Shown here: one piece after another, positions 1 to 4,425 of the stretch
Numbering within the stretch: the stretch's first letter is position 1
Layout: the number at the start of each line of letters is the position of its first letter
From: Planctomycetota bacterium
GTDB lineage: Bacteria > Planctomycetota > Phycisphaerae > Phycisphaerales > SM1A02
Direction: 5' to 3'
Assembly: GCA_027295435.1 (NCBI GenBank)
Contig: JAPUKX010000313.1
Location: 1-12,238 of the forward strand
DNA length: 12,238 nucleotides
Translations under genes and position numbers: made by a program
The notes under the pieces: generated by a model
The model's input: only the letters and a program-made list of their open reading frames with translations
Databases searched by the model: none
What the model was told of the DNA's origin: nothing

Positions 1-1357
1 GCACCCGGGAAACGCCGAGTATGTCGGCGAGATCCGGCTCGAACTTTGCCAGCACACGATGGGGGTCCGGCAAGACGACTTCTGCATCGAGCGGATTCTC
101 AATGCCGCGGGCCTTGGCGCCCTCCAGCGCCTTGAGCGAGGCATCACGAATCTGCATCACCCTCGGCCAGTCGCGGTCGATCCCGGTCTCAGGGACCGCG
201 GTGAATGTCTGCACATGCACGCAGCGATCGTCCTGCGGCCTCAGCGCACGATACGCCTCATCGGCGGTGTGGGGCAAGATCGGCGCCAGTAGCCGACACA
301 ACTGCTCCATGATGCTCCACATCACCGTCTGCGTGGACCGGCGGCGCGGCGAGTCCGGCCGGTCGCAATACAGCCGATCTTTGACGGCGGCGCAGTACAA
401 CGCGCTGAGCGTCTCGTTACAGAAGCCGTACAGCAGTTGGTGTGCCGTGCGGAACGCATACGATTCATACGCAGCCAACACCCCTGCTTGCAGCTTCGCA
501 CTTTCCGCGAGCACGTATGCATCGATCGAGGATCCTGCGATGCCGCTCACATCCACGCAATTGCCGTGGGAACGACCCTCGGTGCTCGGCTGGAAGTCAC
601 CGAGGTTGCTCAGCAGGAATCGCAGGGTGTTGCGAACCTTGCGGTAGGTCTCACCGGCCCGGTCGAAGAACTCCAGGTCCATCTTGACATCGTTCTCGTA
701 GGCCAGCGAGCTGACCCACCACCGGCAGACATCAGCCCCGTACTTCTGGATCACCTCTTCCACGTCGATGGTGTTGCCAAGGCTCTTGGACATCTTTCGG
801 CCGTCCTTGGCGACGGTAAAGCCGTGGGTGAGGACCGCTTTGAACGGTGACCGCCCCGTGACCGCCAGCGAAGGCAGAAGCGACAGTTGGAACCATCCCC
901 GGTGCTGGTCGGAACCTTCCAGGTACAGGTCCGCGGGGAAGCCGAGGTTGCGCTTTCTCATTACCGCGTGCCAGGATGAGCCGGACTCAAACCACACGTC
1001 GAAGATGTCGTACATCTTGGTCAGCTCGGCGAGCGAGATGGTCCGGGATTTGGACTGGTCACTTGAGTGACCAGTCCTCAACAGTTCGGGCGCGTCGGGA
1101 TCGGTTGCGGGGTCATAGCTCCCCAGCAGCACTTGCGGGGGTTCGGTGAACCAGGCATCGCTTCCCTTGTCGCCGATGACCTCAGCGACCGCGCGGACCG
1201 AGGCCGCAGTCAGGAACACCTCCCCATCCGGCGTCTGGAAGGCGGGGATCGGCAAGCCCCACGACCGCTGGCGGGAAATACACCAATCGGGGCGCGACTC
1301 GAGCATCCCGCGCATGCGATTGCGCCCCCATTGGGGAATAAACGTGATCTGAGAGGC
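1..1357 (-). pseudogene. ileS: Isoleucyl-tRNA synthetase, C-terminal part after the in-frame TGA (cut by window edge)
   Basis: Same frame as the upstream half, and I read every codon from 1357 to 2 without a further stop. It opens ITFIPQWGRNRM and PDWCISRQRSWG, the standard IleRS core that follows the editing domain. It continues through DIFDVWFESGSSW and the KMSKS loop (codons 645-649, plus-strand 782-796) into the anticodon-binding helical domain (YRKVRNTLRFLLSNLGDF, then LYCAAVKDRLYCD and LAPILPHTADEAY). About 909 codons are visible, counting the TGA. The family is usually near 940, so the missing end, probably with the C-terminal zinc-binding segment, lies outside the window. An extra segment between the SYDPATDPDAPELL region and DIFDVWFESG contains a 26-base palindrome. 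No good start codon with a ribosome site marks this half as an independent gene. Confidence 0.9.
1052..1077. repeat. 26-base palindrome inside ileS
   Basis: The left arm GGACTGGTCACT (1052-1063) and right arm AGTGACCAGTCC (1066-1077) are perfect reverse complements around a TG centre. It lies in the coding sequence of the C-terminal half of ileS and encodes part of a hydrophilic stretch (RTGHSSDQSKSRT) in a segment that varies between IleRS proteins. A 12-base perfect arm is not expected from codon constraints. It could be a small inserted element or a remnant of one. Confidence 0.85.
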
Positions 1358-1360
1358 TCA
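1358..1360 (-). other. In-frame TGA interrupting ileS
   Basis: Minus-strand reading is GAA GCA TGA GCC TCT CAG, i.e. Glu-Ala-stop-Ala-Ser-Gln, codon 457. It falls in the variable link between the CP1 editing domain return and the conserved P-x-WG and PDWCISRQR blocks. A single C-to-T change from CGA (Arg) would explain it. Most other genes in this window terminate with TGA, so TGA is a true stop in this genome. Confidence 0.9.
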
Positions 1361-2728
1361 TGCTTCCAGCCCAAGCTCGCGCATCGTCTTGTTGGCGCGC
1401 TTCGTCGGCCCGTCCACGCTGATGAACCACTGCTCGGTCGCGCGGAAGATGACCGGCGTCTTGGAGCGCCAGTCGTGCGGATAGCTGTGCACGAACGGAT
1501 TCGCATGGAACAGGTGCCCGGACGCCCGCAGGTGATCGACGATTTTGTCGTTCGCCTGCCAGATGTTCATCCCGCGCAGCCAATCGGGCACGGTATCGTC
1601 GTAGCTCCCGTCTGCGCGCACCGGGCAGTAGATATCCAGACCCTCGCGCACGGCGGTGAGTTGGTCCTCGGCGCCGTGGCCGGGCGCGGTGTGGACCAGA
1701 CCCGTGCCATCTTCAAGCGTCACATAATCAGCATGCACGATGGGGCTGGTGCGATCGCAGAACGGATGGCGATAGCTCAGGCCGACCAGCGCCGCCCCCT
1801 CCACTTCGGCGAGGACTTCAACCAAGTCGCTCTTGGCCTGCTCGGTGACCCGGTCCACAAGGTCAGCCGCGATCACCGTGAGGCTGCCATCGACCTGCAC
1901 CAGAGCGTATCGGAACCGCTGGTGGACGGCGACGGCCAAGTTGGCCGGGAGCGTCCACGGCGTGGTGGTCCAGATCATCAACGACGGCGTCTGATCAAGT
2001 TCCACGCCGAACGCTCGCGCGACGGCCTCGCGATCGGCTGCCTCGAAATCCACATAGATCGACAGATCCTCCTTGTCGTAGTACTCCAGCTCCGCCTCGG
2101 CGAGCGCGGTCTGGTTCTCGATCGACCAGTGCACCGATTTGAGCGCGCGGCAGACCAGCCCCTGCTCGACAAGGTCGGCGAAAACTTCGAGCACCGCCTT
2201 CTCGTACGCCGGGTCCATCGTGAGATACGGGTGGTCAAAGTCCGCCAGGGTCATCACGCGCTTCATCTGGGCGGCCTGGACCTTCTGGTATTGCTCGGCG
2301 TACCTGGCACATGCCCGCCGAACAACCATCCGGCGATCATCTTCGCTAAGGGTGTCAAGCTTCGCCATCTCGCCCGACTCGATGAGATCCAGCATGACCC
2401 TGTGCTCGATCGGCAATCCGTGACAGTCCCAGCCGGGGATGAAGCGACATCGCTCCCCGGCCATCAGCCGGCTGCGAACGACGAAATCCTTGAGCACTCG
2501 ATTGAGCACGGTCCCGACGTGCAGAGGGCCGCTGGTGTAGGGCGGGCCGTCATGGAGAATGAACGGCTTCGCCTTCTCACGGGCCGCAATCACTTTCTCG
2601 TACAGCGGCATCCGCTCCCACCGGGCCAGCGACTTCGGCTCGGCTTGGATCAAGCCCGCCCGCATGGGAAACGCCGTCTTGGGCAGGTTGAGCGTCTTCT
2701 TGTAGTTGGTCTTGGTCGTTTGGGGCAT
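1358..2728 (-). CDS. ileS: Isoleucyl-tRNA synthetase, N-terminal part up to an in-frame TGA
   Basis: Charges tRNA-Ile with isoleucine in the cytoplasm (class I aminoacyl-tRNA synthetase). The N-terminus NYKKTLNLPKTAFPMR is typical of bacterial IleRS. The HIGH motif appears as HVGT (residues 70-73), followed by GWDCHGLPIEH (99-109). The CP1 editing domain follows, with TTPWTLPAN and DGTGLVHTAPGHG, then the return to the catalytic core (WRSKTPVIFRATEQWF). The ATG at 2728 gives the expected family N-terminus. No Shine-Dalgarno precedes it; a heptamer repeat runs directly into the start codon. After residue 456 the frame meets TGA (1358-1360), then continues in the same frame with unmistakable IleRS sequence to the window edge. 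So this is one gene with a nonsense codon, not a complete short protein. Product identity is certain; whether the stop is real is open. Confidence 0.96.
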   Translation of the reverse strand: MPQTTKTNYKKTLNLPKTAFPMRAGLIQAEPKSLARWERMPLYEKVIAAREKAKPFILHDGPPYTSGPLHVGTVLNRVLKDFVVRSRLMAGERCRFIPGWDCHGLPIEHRVMLDLIESGEMAKLDTLSEDDRRMVVRRACARYAEQYQKVQAAQMKRVMTLADFDHPYLTMDPAYEKAVLEVFADLVEQGLVCRALKSVHWSIENQTALAEAELEYYDKEDLSIYVDFEAADREAVARAFGVELDQTPSLMIWTTTPWTLPANLAVAVHQRFRYALVQVDGSLTVIAADLVDRVTEQAKSDLVEVLAEVEGAALVGLSYRHPFCDRTSPIVHADYVTLEDGTGLVHTAPGHGAEDQLTAVREGLDIYCPVRADGSYDDTVPDWLRGMNIWQANDKIVDHLRASGHLFHANPFVHSYPHDWRSKTPVIFRATEQWFISVDGPTKRANKTMRELGLEA

Positions 2729-2755
2729 CAGGGGTCAGGAGTCAGGGGTCAGGGC
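2728..2755 (-). repeat. Four-unit heptamer array ending at the ileS start codon
   Basis: On the plus strand the units are TCAGGGG, TCAGGAG, TCAGGGG and TCAGGGC, exactly 28 bases. On the coding strand this is CCCTGAC/CTCCTGA-type sequence whose last unit shares its final A with the ileS ATG (...CCCCTGATG). It takes the place where a ribosome binding site would be, and no purine-rich site is present in it. Confidence 0.85.
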
Positions 2756-2864
2756 GAGCGGTGTGCATCTTCAAATCATCGACAGGTCGAGGCTGGATTC
2801 CCCAGGCTCGAACCCTTGAGCCTTGCCGGTAGCAGGGTTGGAATGTCGCCATGACCGTACGCGG
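2729..2864. other. Gap between ZIP transporter and ileS
   Basis: Both neighbours are on the minus strand. Apart from the heptamer array, the only structure is AGGCTC (2804-2809) pairing with GAGCCT (2818-2823), a weak six-pair hairpin about 40 bases past the ZIP stop and without a T run. I see no clear promoter for ileS. Confidence 0.4.
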
Positions 2865-3719
2865 CTATTGATGCACGTCAAGTTGGCCGACAGCCCAAGC
2901 CAGCCCAAGACCCCCGAGCAGCGCCGCGGAGAGTTTGACCCGGTCGTGCTGGTGGAACTGCAACTCCGGCAGCAGATCGCTCAGCGCGATACACAGGAAC
3001 GTCCCGGCGCAGAATGCCAGGGCGCAGCTGACCAGTCGCGGCGCTTCACTGCTTTCGTACCCGGCTCCGAGAAAGAAGAGGCCCACACCAAGAGGGACCA
3101 CCAGGCCGAACAGTGCGTTGGCCAAGTGCCGGGCCCGCATCGACCGCCGGCCGAGGGCCATCAACGTCCCGAGCGTCATCGAATCGAACGGCTTGTGCAG
3201 AACAATGGCCAGAAAGGTCCCGAGCCCGGCGAGCGCGGCGCTGTGATCGTCACGCCCCTCGGCGGCGACGCTGGCGGCAAGCGCCACCCCCGCGATGACG
3301 CTGTGCACCGACAGCCCGATCGCGGCACCGGTCCAGGTCAGCCGGTGGCCGTAGCGAGCAGTGTTCAAGGCACCGTTGGTCCCGTTGTGCTCAGGAACAT
3401 CGTGGTGGTGGAAGCGGAAGAACCGTTCGATGAAAAACATCCCAAGGAACCCCCCAAGCAACCACCACAGGACGGGGTCGATCAACTGGTGGTTGATGAC
3501 CGCCTCACCGGTGCCGGCGTTCATCCAGGCGGCCCGCTGCATCCAGGCGTGCGGCAGCAGGTGCAGCAGCGCCACGCCCAGCATCACGCCGGAGACAAAG
3601 CTGACGGCAAGCTCCATCCGCTCGTGCGTGAGGCGGATCAGCAATGGAACCCAACCGCCGATCAGCGACGCCGCAAGGATCAGCCCGCAATACATCACCA
3701 GGAGCGCGATTGGTGACAT
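2865..3719 (-). CDS. ZIP-family divalent metal transporter
   Basis: A 284-residue inner-membrane protein with about eight hydrophobic segments (near 5-27, 37-58, 82-98, 130-151, 163-188, 200-218, 227-249, 262-280). ZIP proteins move Zn or other divalent metals into the cytoplasm. Family signs are HSVIAG in TM4 (139-144), HKPFDS in TM5 (175-180), the TM7 block FLCIALSDLLPE (241-252), and a histidine-bearing loop between TM3 and TM4 (FRFHHHDVPEH, 101-111). TM4 lacks the acidic residue common in HNxxEG-type sites, so metal preference may differ from ZupT. The ATG at 3719 is chosen because it opens TM1; GAGGAG lies 13 bases upstream, a long spacing, so a slightly different start is possible. It ends with TAG, the only TAG terminator here. 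It follows the ArsR gene by 54 bases on the same strand, which suggests co-transcription. Confidence 0.85.
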   Translation of the reverse strand: MSPIALLVMYCGLILAASLIGGWVPLLIRLTHERMELAVSFVSGVMLGVALLHLLPHAWMQRAAWMNAGTGEAVINHQLIDPVLWWLLGGFLGMFFIERFFRFHHHDVPEHNGTNGALNTARYGHRLTWTGAAIGLSVHSVIAGVALAASVAAEGRDDHSAALAGLGTFLAIVLHKPFDSMTLGTLMALGRRSMRARHLANALFGLVVPLGVGLFFLGAGYESSEAPRLVSCALAFCAGTFLCIALSDLLPELQFHQHDRVKLSAALLGGLGLAWAVGQLDVHQ

Positions 3720-3773
3720 CAGCGGCCGTCAACTCCTCAATACGGCGACGCGGCGTGCCGGCCCACTGCGCAA

Positions 3774-4124
3774 TCAGGTCTGCTCACCGTCGAAGTTGAG
3801 GTGGCGAAGATTCAGCTCAAGCGGGCCGGCCGAAATGGCAAAGCCGTTTCGACCGCTCGGCTGCGAAACCGTCTGGCCGTTGAGCGAATAAAACACCCGC
3901 TTGCCCTCGCGGCGATTGGCCACCAGCCCCGCTGAGCGAAGCAGCCCGAGGTGGTGGCTCACCGTTGGTTGGGAAAGATCAAGCTGCCTGCATAGCGTCG
4001 AGACATTGCGTTCGCCGTCTTGCAGCGCGCCCAGCAAACGCAATCGCGTGGGGTCTGCCAACATCCGCAGAAGCCCAACCACATCACCGACCGGGTCCGG
4101 ACCAGCCGCCAGCTCATCGACCAT
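3774..4124 (-). CDS. ArsR/SmtB-family winged-helix repressor
   Basis: A 116-residue DNA-binding protein. The family motif LRMLADPTRLRLLGAL (19-34) is followed by the helix-turn-helix LCRQLDLSQPTVSHHLGLLRSAGLV (44-68) and a wing, ANRREGKRVFYSL (69-81). The ATG at 4124 is preferred over longer in-frame starts because GAGGAG (4135-4140) sits 10 bases upstream and the family N-terminus normally begins close to here. It has one cysteine (Cys45), so the ELCVCDL-type alpha-3 metal site is absent, and no alpha-5 histidine cluster is visible. The signal it senses is therefore unknown. It stands first in a minus-strand pair with the ZIP transporter, which makes control of metal uptake the simplest hypothesis. 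The C-terminal tail after residue 85 is not recognisable. Confidence 0.87.
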   Translation of the reverse strand: MVDELAAGPDPVGDVVGLLRMLADPTRLRLLGALQDGERNVSTLCRQLDLSQPTVSHHLGLLRSAGLVANRREGKRVFYSLNGQTVSQPSGRNGFAISAGPLELNLRHLNFDGEQT

Positions 4125-4147
4125 CGATCTGATTCTCCTCCGCAGCG

Positions 4148-4160
4148 ACAATTGTTCGAA
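4148..4160. promoter_or_regulatory. Operator-like palindromes in the arsR leader
   Basis: The perfect palindrome ACAATTGT (4148-4155) overlaps a second, TTCGAA (4155-4160). They lie between the candidate promoter and the ArsR Shine-Dalgarno sequence, where an autoregulating ArsR protein could bind. They are AT-rich against a GC-rich background. Short palindromes also occur by chance. Confidence 0.25.
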
Positions 4161-4179
4161 TGCCTGAGGCAGTCCGTTC

Positions 4180-4208
4180 ACTGTACCGCCGAAAATCGAC
4201 GATGGAAA
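4180..4208 (-). promoter_or_regulatory. Candidate sigma-70-type promoter for the arsR-ZIP pair
   Basis: On the minus strand TTTCCA (4203-4208) and TACAGT (4180-4185) are separated by 17 bases. Each matches four of six consensus positions. It would start transcription near 4173, about 50 bases before the ArsR start codon. The match is modest and unsupported by other data. Confidence 0.3.
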
Positions 4209-4212
4209 GTCC

Positions 4213-4257
4213 CGGGCCGTGGCTTGGGCGTCACGTAGAGGTCGCCCAAGGGGCCCG
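4213..4257. repeat. Nested inverted repeat between arsR and tRNA-Ala
   Basis: The outer arms CGGGCC (4213-4218) and GGCCCG (4252-4257) enclose inner arms CTTGGGCG (4223-4230) and CGCCCAAG (4243-4250), with a 12-base loop. All pairs are perfect, with a 4/1 internal loop between the helices. It lies upstream of the candidate arsR promoter and 44 bases before the tRNA. No gene ends into it, so it is not an obvious terminator. Confidence 0.65.
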
Positions 4258-4301
4258 CGGACGATAAGATGGGGCAGCAGACCGCTGTACACACTGAGCA
4301 C

Positions 4302-4374
4302 GGGGCAGTAGCTCAATTGGGAGAGCGCCTCGGTCGCATCGAGGAGGTTGTGAGTTCGACTCTCATCTGCTCCA
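4302..4374 (+). tRNA. tRNA-Ala, anticodon CGC
   Basis: A full cloverleaf. The acceptor stem is GGGGCAG/CTGCTCC and carries the G3:U70 wobble, the identity element of alanine tRNA. The D stem is GCTC/GAGC, and the anticodon stem CCTCG/CGAGG has loop GTCGCAT. The CGC anticodon at 4335-4337 reads GCG (Ala). The variable loop is AGGTT, the T stem GTGAG/CTCAT has loop TTCGACT, and the discriminator is A. The 3' CCA is not encoded (ACG follows), so it must be added by the CCA-adding enzyme. The loop ends are G32 and T38, comparable to the A32-T38 pair of E. coli tRNA-Ala. Confidence 0.97.
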
Positions 4375-4380
4375 CGTGAG

Positions 4381-4408
4381 AGCCCACGGCGTACTCGCCG
4401 TGGGCTTT
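4381..4408 (+). terminator. Hairpin terminator after tRNA-Ala, directly before mutS
   Basis: A perfect 11-base-pair stem, AGCCCACGGCG (4381-4391) with CGCCGTGGGCT (4396-4406), and a four-base loop TACT. It is followed by only a short T run (TTT then CC). It begins six bases after the tRNA and ends about 18 bases before the mutS ATG. It is most likely the tRNA terminator and leaves almost no room for a separate mutS promoter. Confidence 0.7.
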
Positions 4409-4425
4409 CCCTACAATTGCAGGCG

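Noticed and set aside
1310..1360. Selenocysteine at the ileS TGA
   Set aside because: Only a four-pair CCCC-AAT-GGGG hairpin follows the codon, without the loop features of a bacterial SECIS element, and IleRS has no known selenocysteine.
1067..2854. A 595-codon open frame on the plus strand, antisense to ileS
   Set aside because: It lies wholly opposite conserved IleRS sequence, and its product is rich in His, Arg and Pro, as expected from the antisense of a GC-rich gene. No ribosome site or family resemblance.
4271..4280. Partial duplicate of the tRNA 5' end (GGGGCAGCAG upstream of GGGGCAGTAG)
   Set aside because: Only ten bases with one mismatch, and no further tRNA-like sequence follows. 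No attachment site or integrase is nearby.
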